This document shows positions 10,556 through 21,110 of a stretch of DNA of 64,000 nt, in pieces. Positions within the stretch are counted from its first letter, which is position 1; the number at the start of each line of letters is the position of its first letter. The notes under the pieces were generated by a model. The model did not search any database. It saw only the letters and a list, made by a program, of their open reading frames with translations, and was not told the origin of the DNA. Position numbers and translations under genes: made by a program. The stretch comes from Arion vulgaris (lineage: Eukaryota; Mollusca; Gastropoda; Stylommatophora; Arionidae), in assembly GCA_020796225.1 (NCBI GenBank), contig CM036771.1, positions 29,890,703 to 29,954,702 on the forward strand. The letters run 5' to 3'.

Positions 10556-13372
10556 TAGAGTGCAGTAGATAGTAGTAGATATTGTATGAAGTAGTAGATA
10601 GTTGGTAGTGATAGTAGTAGATAGTTGTATGATAGTAGTGATGTTGAGTGAAGTAGTAGATAGTTGCAGTAGTATAGATGTGTATAGTAGTAGATAGTTG
10701 GAGTGATAGTAGTAGATGTTGACAGTGATAGTAGTAGATATTTGGGACAGTGATAGTAGTAGATAGTTGACAGTGATAGTAGTAGATAGTTGGTAGTGAT
10801 AGTAGTAGATAGTTGCATGATAGTAGTAGATAGTTGTAGTGATAGTAGTAGATAGTTGTAGTAAGTAGTAGATAGTATTGACAGTGATAGTAGTAGATAG
10901 TTGGTAGTGATAGTAGTAGATAGTTGTGAGTGATAGTAGTAGATAGTTGGTAGTGATAGTAGTAGATAGTTGGTAGTGATAGTAGTAGATGTTGTAGTGA
11001 TAGTAGTAGATAGTTGGTAGTGATAGTAGTAGATAGTTGACAGTGATAGTAGTAGATAGTTGGTAGTGATAGTAGTAGATAGTTGGTAGTGATAGTAGTA
11101 GATAGTTGGAAGTGATAGTAGTAGATAGTTGGTAGTGATAGTAGTAGATAGTTGACAGTGATAGTAGTAGATAGTTGGTAGTGATAGTAGTAGATAGTTG
11201 GTAGTGATAGTAGTAGATAGTTGGTAGTGATAGTAGTAGATAGTTGGTAGTGATAGTAGTAGATAGTTGGTAGTGATCGTAGTAGATAGTTGAAGTGATA
11301 GTAGTAGATAGTTGGTAGTGATAGTAGTATAATGTATGATAGTTGGTAGTGATAGTAGTAGATAGTTGACAGTGATAGTAGTAGATAGTTGGTAGTGATA
11401 GTAGTAGATAGTTGACAGTGATAGTAGTAGATAGTTGGTAGTGATAGTAGTAGATAGTTGGTAGTGATAGTAGTAAATAGTTGGTAGTGATAGTAGTAGA
11501 TAGTTGGTAGTGATAGTAGTAGATGGTTGACAGTGATAGTAGTAGATAGTTGGTAGTGATAGTAGTAGATAGTTGGTAGTGATAGTAGTAGATAGTTGAC
11601 AGTGATAGTAGTAGATAGTTGGTAGTGATAGTAGTAAATAGTTGGTAATGATAGTAGTAGATAGTTGGCAGTGATAGTAGTAGATGGTTGACAGTGATAG
11701 TAGTAGATAGTTGGTAGTGATAGTAGTAGATAGTTGGTAGTGATAGTAGTAGATAGTTGACAGTGATAGTAGTAGATAGTTGGTAGTGATAGTAGTAAAT
11801 AGTTGGTAGTGATAGTAGTAGATAGTTGGTAGTGATAGTAGTAGATATTTGGTAGTGATAGTAGTAGATAGTTGACAGTGATAGTAGTAGATAGTTGGTA
11901 GTGATAGTAGTAAATAGTTGGTAGTGATAGTAGTAGATAGTTGGCAGTGATAGTAGTAGATAGTTGGTAGTGATAGTAGTAGATAGTTGGTAGTGATAGT
12001 AGTAGATAGTTGACAGTGATAGTAGTAGATAGTTGGTAGTGATAGTAGTAGATATTTGGTAGTGATAGTAGTAGATAGTTGACAGTGATAGTAGTAGATA
12101 GTTGGTAGTGATAGTAGTAGATAGTTGGTAGTGATAGTAGTAGATAGTTGGTAGTGATAGTAGTAGATAGTTGGTAGTGATAGTAGTAGATGGTTGACAG
12201 TGATAGTAGTAGATATTTGGTAGTGATAGTAGTAGATAGTTGGTAGTGATAGTAGTAGATAGTTGGCAGTGATAGTAGTAGATAGTTGGTAGTGATAGTA
12301 GTAGATAGTTGGTAGTGATAGTAGTAGATAGTTGGTAGTGATAGTAGTAGATAATTGACAGTGATAGTAGTAGATAGTTGGTAGTGATAGTAGTAGATAG
12401 TTGGTAGTGATAGTAGTAGATAGTTGGTAGTGATAGTAGTAGATAGTTGACAGTGATAGTAGTAGATAGTTGGTAGTGATAGTAGTAGATAGTTGGTAGT
12501 GATAGTAGTAGATAGTTGACAGTGATAGTAGTAGATAGTTGGTAGTGATAGTAGTAGATAGTTGGTAGTAATAGTAGTAGATAGTTGGTAGTGATAGTAG
12601 TAGATAGTTGGTAGTGATAGTAGTAGATAGTTGACAGTGATAGTAGTAGATAGTTGGTAGTGATAGTAGTAGATAGTTGGTAGTGATAGTAGTAGATAGT
12701 TGACAGTGATAGTAGTAGATAGTTGGTAGTGATAGTAGTAGATAGTTGGCAGTGATAGTAGTAGATAGTTGACAGTGATAGTAGTAGATAGTTGGTAGTG
12801 ATAGTAGTAGATAGTTGACAGTGATAGTAGTAGATAGTTGGCAGTGATAGTAGTAGATGGTTGACAGTGATAGTAGTATATAGTTGGTAGTGATAGTAGT
12901 AGATAGTTGGTAGTGATAGTAGTAGATAGTTGGTAGTGATAGTAGTAGATAGTTGGTAGTGATAGTAGTAGATAATTGACAGTGATAGTAGTAGATAGTT
13001 GGTAGTGATAGTAGTAGATAGTTGGCAGTGATAGTAGTAGATGGTTGACAGTGATAGTAGTAGATATTTGGTAGTGATAGTAGTAGATAGTTGGTAGTGA
13101 TAGTAGTAGATAGTTGGTAATGATAGTAGTAGATAGTTGACAGTGATAGTAGTAGATAGTTGGCAGTGATAGTAGTAGATAGTTGGTAGTGATAGTAGTA
13201 GATAGTTGGTAGTGATAGTAGTAGATAGTTGACAGTGATAGTAGTAGATAGTTGATAGTGATAGTAGTAGATAGTTGGTAGTGATAGTAGTTGATAATTG
13301 ACAGTGATAGTAGTAGATAGTTGGTAGTGATAGTAGTAGATAGTTGACAGTGACAGTAGTAGATATTTGCAG
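10556..13372. repeat. 23-bp tandem array, about 120 units
   Basis: The units alternate between agttggtagtgatagtag and agttgacagtgatagtag forms, each completed to 23 bp by tagat. The first 800 bp contains many short deletions, and the rest is regular. Two minus-strand frames of more than 1,000 codons run through it as Leu/Tyr/Thr-rich peptide repeats. They exist only because stop codons are absent from that strand of the unit, and they are not credible genes. Confidence 0.95.
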
Positions 13373-13655
13373 AAGGCGCAGCAGCAGTAGTAATAGTAGT
13401 AGCAGCAGCAGTAGTAGTATTAGTAGTATACAGCTGTTTAATGTAGTAATACGTATTGTTGTTGTCGCAGAAAGCAGCAGCAGTTGTAGTAGTTGTAGTA
13501 GTAGGAGTAGTAGTGTTAGAAGAAGTAGTAGTAGTAGCAGTTGTAGTAGTAGCAATAGAAGCAGTAGTAGTAGAAGTAGTAATAGCAGTAGTAGGAGCAG
13601 GAGTAGTAGTAAGTAGTAGGAGTAGTAGAAGTAGTAGTAGTAATAGTAATAGCTG
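13373..13655. repeat. Imperfect (TAG/CAG)n microsatellite
   Basis: A trinucleotide-rich tract of tag, cag, gta and related triplets linking the 23-bp array to a LINE tail. It explains Ser-rich and Val-rich open frames here. Confidence 0.9.
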
Positions 13656-13669
13656 CTCTCCCCAGCATC

Positions 13670-14135
13670 TATACAATCTTGATGCAGTTCCAGACACGAT
13701 GGGCAGGACATGTGGCTCGAATGCCGGAATGCAGAATACCCAAACGACTCTTTTATGGTGATCTGCATAGCAGTAAACGCTCACATGGTAGTCAGAAAAA
13801 GCGATTCAAAGACACACTCAAGAACACGATGAAATCCTTTGGCATAGATGTCAACAACTGGGAGAATGTTGCTCAAGACAGATCAGCCTGGCGCACACTT
13901 CTTCGACACGGTTCTTCGGCCTGCGAGACAGGTAGAACAGCACGGATGAAACAAACACGTCAAAATAGAAAGGCAGTAAAACTCCCCACCAGTGCAAGGT
14001 TACCTTGCCCACACTGTACAAGAACATTTCAAGCCAGCATCAGGCTCACTAGTCATCTACGCACACACAGACAAACAAAACGCAACTACATTCCCTTGAT
14101 GAAAATGTGTGTGGTCATCATCACCTGTGATGGAC
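13670..14135 (+). pseudogene. LINE-J C-terminal tail with a C2H2 finger
   Basis: The frame is open from 13679 and encodes RWAGHVARM, then QKKRFKDTLK and DRSAWRTLLRHG, then a zinc-finger-like CPHCTRTFQ with SHLRTH. This is the well-known C-terminal tail of a broad LINE family: an endonuclease-RT polyprotein tail with a terminal C2H2 motif. The RT is absent upstream and replaced by repeats; the RT fragment at 8521 could be its missing partner. A short catcatca string at about 14127 fits a 3' end. Confidence 0.8.
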
Positions 14136-14168
14136 GAGCATCATCAGGAGTAGGAGTAGTAGTTCCAA

Positions 14169-14984
14169 TATTATTACCACTAATATTAGCAATAGAAAGT
14201 GGTGTTACTGTAGATAGTAGTGATAGTATTATTACCACTAATATTAGCAATAGAAAGTGGTGTTACTGTAGATAGTAGTGATAGTATTATTACCACTAAT
14301 ATTAACAATAGAAAGTGGTATTACTGTAGATAGTAGTGATAGTATTATTACCACTAATATTAGCAATAGAAAGTGGTGTTACTGTAGATAGTAGTGATAG
14401 TATTATTACCACTAATATTAGCAATAGAAAGTGGTGTTACTGTAGATAGTAGTGATAGTATTATTACCACTAATATTAGCAATAGAAAGTGGTATTACTG
14501 TAGATAGTAGTGATAGTATTATTACCACTAATATTAGCAATAGAAAGTGGTGTTACTGTAGATAGTAGTGATAGTATTATTACCACTAATATTAGCAATA
14601 GAAAGTGGTATTACTGTAGATAGTAGTGATAGTATTATTACCACTAATATTAACAATAGAAAGTGGTATTACTGTAGATAGTAGTGATAGTATTATTACC
14701 ACTAATATTAGCAATAGAAAGTGGTGTTACTGTAGATAGTAGTGATAGTATTATTACCACTAATATTAGCAATAGAAAGTGGTGTTACTGTAGATAGTAG
14801 TGATAGTATTATTACCACTAATATTAGCAATAGAAAGTGGTATTACTGTAGATAGTAGTGATAGTATTATTACCACTAATATTAGCAATAGAAAGTGGTG
14901 TTACTGTAGATAGTAGTGATAGTATTATTACCACTAATATTAGCAATAGAAAGTGGTATTACTGTAGATAGTAGTGATAGTAAA
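14169..14984. repeat. 58-bp tandem array, 14 units, with an internal inverted repeat
   Basis: Each unit begins tattattaccactaatatt and ends gatagtagtgatag. accact and agtggt lie 16 bases apart, so each unit can form a small hairpin. Variants are gtggtgtt/gtggtatt and attagc/attaac; the order of variant units repeats, which suggests duplication of multi-unit blocks. Confidence 0.95.
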
Positions 14985-15059
14985 GTCTTATTAGTATTAA
15001 TAGTAATAGTGGAAGTGCGATTATAAATAAACAATTATAAAAGTTATTGTCAATACAAG

Positions 15060-15300
15060 AAAGAGGCAGTCATCATTTTTTCAGACATGTAATGAGATGG
15101 AGAAGGTTTAAAACACACTGTGTCAACCGGTAAAATTTAAGGAAAATGAGACAGAGGAAGACAGAGAGGAAAATTGTAGACCGCCTGACTTCATGGCCCG
15201 GAAAATCGTCAACATCTGAGATAATAGCAAATGCTATGGACAGAGATTTGTGGAGATCCTCAGCCGGCGCGGCACCTGATGATGATGATGGTTTCAGGAT
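15060..15300 (+). pseudogene. RTE-like LINE 3' end
   Basis: The sequence encodes FFRHVMRW, then RKTERKIVDRLTSW and NAMDRDLWR, the usual C-terminal tail of RTE-like LINEs, followed by a (GAT)n tail at 15276-15290. A stop and a shift separate the first two pieces. Strongly 5'-truncated. Confidence 0.7.
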
Positions 15301-15554
15301 TCGATTCTATAGTCACATCCACAGACACAAGTGGTGCAACAGATCACGTCTCATGTTGTTGTCATCATCAGCGGCTGCTGTGCAAGAATAAGCATATATT
15401 ATTACTGATGCCTGTTGAAGCATGAGATAGATGACACAGTTCAGGATGATGAAGTGATCTCAACCCAAAGTAGAGATAGAAGATGGGGAAAACACATCAA
15501 AGCCAAGTACAAGATCAACTCAAATGAAGAATTACAGTGAACTATACTGCAGAT

Positions 15555-16020
15555 AAGAATACTTCTTCTTCTTCTTTTTCCTCCAACGTTCCATACGACC
15601 ACTTTTTAAACCACTCTTTGTGGTTTGTATGTGATCTGAGCCTAAGAGCGAGTTTACGTTGTGTCGAGTTATGATCCTATGGTGACTAGGCCAGCACATC
15701 CAGTTTAGTGCCAGCATTTTATTTACTAGGGTAGCTTTCCCTAGAACTGCAACATTTTTGACCATACGCGGCGTACCTTTTTGCATTGTAAGATGAGCGC
15801 TATTTAATGATCGTTTTAACGCCGTATATTTTGGCTTCGATCTACGACAAAGAGCATTTACTACTTTGCAAATTTTTCTGACTGCGTGTGGTCTCTCCGG
15901 TTTAGGAACATTAACAACCCTCCCAGGACAAATCAATGGGACAGTCACTTGTCGGCTGCTTTGTGTATTCATTGCTCTTTTACTATCATCTTTTGCCGTA
16001 TATTTAGGCTTTATGATTGC
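15555..16020 (-). repeat. Dispersed non-coding repeat X, copy a
   Basis: This matches the reverse complement of the complete X copy at 30656-31404: the blocks catggtgactagg-like, tttactagggt, agctttccctag and gccgtatattt occur in the same order. It ends on the left in (CTT)n, equivalent to the (AAG)n tail of the sense orientation. It contains a duplicated block (gccgtatattt at about 15825 and again at 15992). On its right it joins the 3' end of LINE-F. No open frame is convincing. Confidence 0.65.
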
Positions 16021-16959
16021 TTATTGGTTACTAAACTGACGTCATTGCACTCCGGGCAGACCCATAGGTGCTCAGTCTCCTTCAACAGATATCGAAGAGT
16101 ATGCATACTGATGGTTCCTGTGGCTCGCTGATTAAACACACCTCTCACTCTGCCTCTCAGGCATCCAGTTCGACTTGAACAACGTGTAACTCCAAACTGC
16201 TTAAATCGCTGATCGATTCAACATCGATTTTAGTGTCCTCATCTAACAGACAGTGGCGAAGAGACCGAAGAATATCCCTTTATCCATCTTCAACTCCCCA
16301 ACAATCGATGCTGTTGATGCAAGCCTGTCCGCTCTCTCATTACCGTAAACACCCGCATGCACAGGACAGTATATCCACGTAAGCCGCTGGAGGTTATAAA
16401 CTTCTATGGACGACATCCACTCATAGCGAAACCTGCTCTTCTGGATCTTGTGAAGCATCGACTGAGAGTCAGATACAACAACTGCCCCAGTAAATGAAGT
16501 CCCAGAGACCCAATGGAGGGCAGCAGTAACGGTCTCAACCTCCATCATCATACTAGAAGTAGTTGTTCTGTATGCCCCACTTCGCTCTGCAACAACCCTA
16601 CCATGCGTATTAGCCCAGCAACCCCAGCCGGATTTATCATCATGTTGAACCGACCCATCGTTATATACAACAACATCATCATCCCTTGCATTATCATCTA
16701 TCAACTGCTTAACTGTGAGATCAGCCTTCATGTTGCCCCAATCTCTACATTCTCTTCCAAGAGTAATGATAACGTTGAGATAGTTCATCATGCTACCATC
16801 TGTTGGGATCCATTCTTCCCCTTTAGGTAGGGTCGCAACCGTAGTCACCTAGCCAATTGTTCTCTCAGCCTGGACCATCCACGACATGCCACGCTTGATT
16901 CTCGTGCCCTTAACATCATTAGTGTTCTTGTGTAGTGGATGTCTCTTATCCGCAGTAAC
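16021..16959 (-). pseudogene. LINE-F RNase H domain and C-terminus (3' half of the split element)
   Basis: The open stretch at 16243-16848 carries VVYNDGSVQ (Thr replaced by Asn in the usual TDG), TTTSSMMMEVET, VVVSDSQSMLHKI and HAGVYGNERADRLAS. The four acidic positions remain, but the usual GHAG reads VHAG. In a shifted frame towards 16030 the LWVCPECNDV cysteine pair marks the C-terminus. This half continues the RT half at the point where the nested copy was inserted. Confidence 0.85.
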
Positions 16960-16968
16960 CCGCATGTA

Positions 16969-18288
16969 CCATCGAGCGCAGAGACAGGCTGCGCTATCTT
17001 GGAATAACATTTGATCGTAGTCTATCTTTCAAACACCATATTGAACAGACGATACAACGGTGCAAGCGTGGTCTTGCGGCTCTCAAAGTTATGGTGGCCG
17101 CACACCTTGAGCAGAGACTACTTGCCCTTTTGTTCGATCGACTGGTACTGTCAGTGGTAGATTACGGACTCGGAATTCTTACGATATCAAGATCACAATG
17201 TGAACGACTCGAACGGTTCAGAATGAAGGTATGCGTATAGTTCTGGGCTGCACTAGAGATACCACCATTGTGAAGATGAGATATATGCTTGGCCTTCTGT
17301 CACTACGCTCCCGTCATGCAATCGCCCAAACCAAGGCATGTATGTGGGTTACTTCGGATAAGAGACATCCACTAATGATGTTAAGGGCACGAGAATCAAG
17401 CGTGGCATGTCGTGGATGGCCCAGACTGAGAGAACAATTGGCCAGGTGACTACGGTTGCGACTCTACCAAAAAGGGAAGAATGGATCCCAACAGATGGTA
17501 GCATGATGAACTATCTCAACGTTATCATTACTCTTGGAATAGAATGTAGAGATTGGGGCAACATGAAGGGTGATCTCGCAGTTAAGCAGCTGATAGAAGA
17601 TAATGCAAGGGATGATGATGTTGTTGTATATACCGATGGGTCGGTTCAACGTGGTGAGAAATCCGGCTGGGGTTTCTTGGCTAATGCGCATGGTAGGGTT
17701 GTTGCAGAGCGAAGTGGGGCATACAGGACAACTACTTCTAGTATGAGGATGGAGGTTGAGGCCGTTACTGCTGCCCTCCATTGGATTTCTGGGACTTCAT
17801 TTACTGGGGCAGTTGTTATATCTGACTCTCTGTCGATGCTTCACAAGATCCAGAAGGGCAGGTTTCGGTATGAGTGGATGTCGTCTATAGAAGTTTCTAA
17901 CCTTCAGCGGCTTACGTGGATATACTGTCCTGGTCATGCGGGTGTTTACGGTAATGAGAGAGCGGATAGGCTTGCATCAACAGCATCGATTGTTGGGGAG
18001 TTGAAGATGGATAAGGGGATATTCTTCGGTCTCTTCGAGACTCTCTGTTGGATGAGGACACTAATATCGATGTTGAATCGATCAAGCGATTTAAGCAGTT
18101 TGGAGTTACCCGTTGTTCAAGTCGAACTGGATGCCTGAGAGGCAGAGTGAGAGGTGTGTTTAATCAGCGAGCCACAGGAACCATCAGTATGCATACTCTT
18201 CGATATCTGTTGGGGGAGACTGAGCACCTATGGGTCTGCCCGGAGTGCAATGACGTCAGTTTAGTAACCAATAACCAATAACCAATAA
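16969..18288 (+). mobile_element. Second LINE-F copy, 5'-truncated, nested in the first
   Basis: The copy starts inside the RT thumb (LRYLGITFDRSLSF) and ends with a heptamer tail of aataacc repeats at 18267-18288. Both sides carry ccgcatgta (16960-16968 and 18289-18297), a 9-bp target duplication. Only the C-terminal third of the family is present, as expected from incomplete reverse transcription. The target was the minus-strand LINE-F, so the two are in opposite orientation. Confidence 0.9.
17407..18138 (+). CDS. RNase H domain of the nested LINE-F
   Basis: The open frame has a complete RNase H: VVYTDGSVQ, TTTSSMRMEVEAV, VVISDSLSMLHKI and GHAGVYGNERADRLAS, with all four acidic residues in place. 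The domain would remove RNA from the RNA/DNA hybrid. A one-base shift near 18060-18090 moves the tail into another frame (RCSSRTGCLRG, LWVCPECNDV at about 18231-18262). Start and end of the open frame are therefore not those of a native protein. Confidence 0.8.
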   Translation: MSWMAQTERTIGQVTTVATLPKREEWIPTDGSMMNYLNVIITLGIECRDWGNMKGDLAVKQLIEDNARDDDVVVYTDGSVQRGEKSGWGFLANAHGRVVAERSGAYRTTTSSMRMEVEAVTAALHWISGTSFTGAVVISDSLSMLHKIQKGRFRYEWMSSIEVSNLQRLTWIYCPGHAGVYGNERADRLASTASIVGELKMDKGIFFGLFETLCWMRTLISMLNRSSDLSSLELPVVQVELDA

Positions 18289-18297
18289 CCGCATGTA

Positions 18298-19617
18298 TGC
18301 CTTGGTTTGGGCGATTGCATGACGGGAGCGTAGTGACAGAAGGCCAAGCATATATCTCATCTTCACAATAGGGGTATCTCTAGTGCAGCCCAGGACTTTA
18401 CGCATACCTTCATTCTGAACCCGTTCGAGTCGTTCACATTGTGATCTTGATATCGTAAGAATTCCGAGTCCGTAATCTACCACTGACATAACCAGTCGAT
18501 CGAACAAAAGGGCAAGTAGTCTCTGCTCAAAGTGTGCGGCCACCATAACTTTGAGAGCCGCAAGACCACGCTTGCACCGTTGTATCGTCTGTTCAATATG
18601 GTGTTTGAAAGATAGACTACGATCAAAGGTTATTCCAAGATAGCGCAGCCTGTTTCTGCGCTCGATGGTATGTTCATCAAAGATAACACGGTGTAGGTCA
18701 GCCTTGACTATGTGATTATTCAACGAGCACCACAACATACATGCTTTTTCAGGATTGACCTGAGAGAGAGACTCTCTACACCAACCCGAGATGGTACGCA
18801 ATGTTTTCTGAATGTCGTCAACCATCTCTCGTCTATCTGACCCAGTCCTATATATTAAGATATCATCTGCAAATGTCAATGTCCGACCCAATCCGGTTGG
18901 CTGAATTTTAGCTACATTTGCTGTGTAAATATTAAACAACACGGGTGATAGAGGAGAACCCTGGGGTAATCCCGGGCATATACGTGCAGGATCCGATGTC
19001 CATGTTCCTAAACGTAGTGCAACGGTTCTCTCCATTAAAGAAGCAGCTATCCAGTTCACCAGCCAAGGATTAACTTCACATTTAATCAAAGAGCGCACCA
19101 TTATTGAAAAATGCATCTTGTTATAAGCATCCTCCAAGTCGATGGCCACAGCAACAGTCTCTTGCTTGGATTGGAAGCCTTCATAAACATCATATGCAAA
19201 CGTGTCAGCATTGTCCCATGTCCCTTTCGTTGGCCGGTAGCTACCCAATGTATCAGGGAGGATGTGGTCAGTCTCTAAGTGGCACATTACCTTTCTGACC
19301 ACTATCTTCTCTAGTAATTTGCCATATACATTTTGCAAGGTGAGTATGCGGTAGCTGCTGAGCAGTTTAGGATCCTTCCCATGTTTGTGGAGCGGTCGTA
19401 AATAACTATGAAGCCAATCCTCAGGTACCACAGCACTCTGTACACTTTTGTTAAAATCCATCACAACTGCATTAATAACAGTCTCACCCAGCTGTTTGAT
19501 GTGGTGATATTGGATACCATCAGGCCCTGGAGCGGTGCTGTGGCTTGCCTTGAGTGCATTAACAACATCCTCCTTTGTTATTAAGTCAATGTAAACTAGT
19601 AATATCACGAAGAGCAC
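18298..19617 (-). CDS. LINE-F reverse transcriptase, long open frame
   Basis: About 440 codons are open without a stop. In order they carry APGPDGIQYHH (finger motif), YRILTLQNVYGKLLEKI, AIDLEDAYNKMHFSI (first catalytic Asp block), GLPQGSPLSPVLFN, TFADDILIY (catalytic Asp pair), LRYLGITFD and the thumb. This RT would copy its own RNA by target-primed reverse transcription. The frame then runs into the inserted LINE-F, so the listed end marks the junction and not a native terminus. It lacks EN and cannot move alone. Open frame and full RT motifs suggest a fairly young copy. Confidence 0.85.
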
Positions 19618-19649
19618 TTATGATATTATGGTGGTCAGTTTTATCACTT

Positions 19650-20230
19650 TTTTCTGTCTTTATGATCTACGCAAAAGAGTATGTTTACACTGTTCACCTT
19701 TTCTGACTATGTGAGGTCGTTCCGGATTAGAAACATTTCTCAGTCTTTTTGGTCACATACTCTTCTCCTAGGACGGCATCTTACTTGTGTAACACACTGT
19801 TAGAAGTATCGGCCTTCGCTAATGTTTGGATTTGGACAACCAGTCAAATCTTTAAAATGTCGGCCTTACTTTTCTGACTCCATTGAATTTATTCCGGAGT
19901 ACTAACATTCTCAGCCTTTTTCGGGGCGCGTGTCGGCAATTGGCAATTTGTGGTTTCTACTCTGCATTTTCCATGGCCCCGGGAAACACTGGACTGGGGC
20001 TGCGCACATATATTCTTGAGGGTCGTTTTAAGCGGCGCTAGCAACGCAACTGAAATTTTGTGCTCTCCAACATCACCCACCTCAGTTCTTCCGGTGATGT
20101 TAGTTGTGACTGCAACAGTACTGTGCCCGGTTGTCCCAAGGAGTGCAGTCTCGCTAGGCACTAAAACGCAACTTTATGATTTGCGCTTGGCCAACATTAC
20201 CCAGTAAATGTATCTGCGCTAGGAGTTTGA
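19650..20230 (-). repeat. Repeat X, copy b
   Basis: This is similar to the reverse complement of 30656-31140 (ttccggattagaaacat, cgctagcaacgcaactg, ggtgatgttagttgtgac). A block ttttctgact...ccgga...acatt occurs at about 19696 and again 175 bp later, so the family has internal repeats. It lies directly upstream of the LINE-F RT but is probably an independent insertion, since LINE-F here lacks its endonuclease region. Confidence 0.65.
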
Positions 20231-20584
20231 TACGGAGTTTACAGCAAATCTTCCCATGTGTCGTCATGATACGTTACAGTGTCTTCAGAGACAATTGCCG
20301 AAACCGTTAACTCGTTTCGCATCGTTTTCATTGATTCTTGCCCTACAGCTGGCAATTTTAGTGCCGCCATTTACACTGGGGTAGATGGCATTCGTTCTGA
20401 ACAACTATTTTTCCCTGTTTGCACTACTACCACTACCTGTAGCTCTCCCTCGATCCCTACCCGCTTATGTAAATGATCCACTGTCTGTTTCCAGAGTCAC
20501 CACGTGGAGGTGGGTAGGATCATGAATAGTGCCAGCTCACTATACCTGGCGCGACGTTGTCCATAGAACTGCGTCTTTGACCGC
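20231..20584. other. No gene recognised
   Basis: Short open frames without recognisable similarity. The stretch may be more of the X/LINE 5'-region sequence. Confidence 0.3.
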
Positions 20585-21110
20585 AGATAAGAATGTAAAA
20601 AGCAAGGGGAAAACTTTATTGCACTGAGTAAGATTGGAAGTCAAAGGAGATCACAACAAACTCAAAGCTGAGAATCTTTCAATCAAATGTGAAGTCAGTT
20701 CTGTTATATGGCTCGGAAACATGGAAGACATCAACAGAAACCACAAGAAAACTATAGACTTTCATAAATGGATGTTTATGTAGAATCGAGTGACTGAGAT
20801 GGTATGATAAGATTACGAACGAGGAACTCAGAGAAGGAACTAAGTAGATACCAGTGGAGAAAGAGCTCAGGAAGAGACGCTGGCGATGGATAGGACATAC
20901 ACTGAGAAGACCGGCCGAAAGTATTGCAAGACAGGCACTGTTTTGTTACTCGCAGGGAAAGAGGAGTAGGAGAAGGCCTAGACAGACCTGGAGAAGAGAG
21001 CTGGAGGCTGATAATAATACAACATGGAAATAATTGGAAAGGATGGCAGGAGAGATGACGAGCTAGAAGAAGTTTGTTGAAGACCTGTGCTCCGTTAGGA
21101 GTTGAAAGGT
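20585..21110 (+). pseudogene. 5'-truncated copy of the RTE LINE found at 46534-49855
   Basis: The nucleotide sequence follows 49307-49835 closely from gataagaat onwards (gctcggaaacatggaagac, cgctggcgatggataggaca, gtttgttgaagacctgtgct). It covers only the C-terminal tail of the RT protein. In-frame stops are present (for example at aactatagacttt and gagtgactgag). The end reads ttgaaaggtaaagaag in place of the (GAT)n tail. Confidence 0.85.

Larger units (their letters stand above)
16021..19617 (-). mobile_element. LINE-F (I-type, RNase H-bearing), interrupted by a copy of its own family
   Basis: The 5' side (18298-19617) encodes the RT and the 3' side (16021-16959) the RNase H and a terminal Cys motif. 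The two halves are separated by an opposite-strand LINE-F at 16969-18288 flanked by the duplication ccgcatgta. No endonuclease domain is visible, and upstream of 19617 the sequence changes to repeat X, so the element is 5'-truncated. Confidence 0.85.

Noticed and set aside
10497..13784. Two minus-strand frames of 1,095 and 1,081 codons
   Set aside because: They are overlapping readings of the 23-bp array in different frames with the same peptide, which shows that the lack of stop codons is a property of the unit and not of selection.
16969..18288. 5' inversion by twin priming to explain opposite-strand LINE-F parts
   Set aside because: The two orientations overlap in content (both contain RNase H) and the plus copy has its own tail and a 9-bp duplication, so it is a separate insertion.
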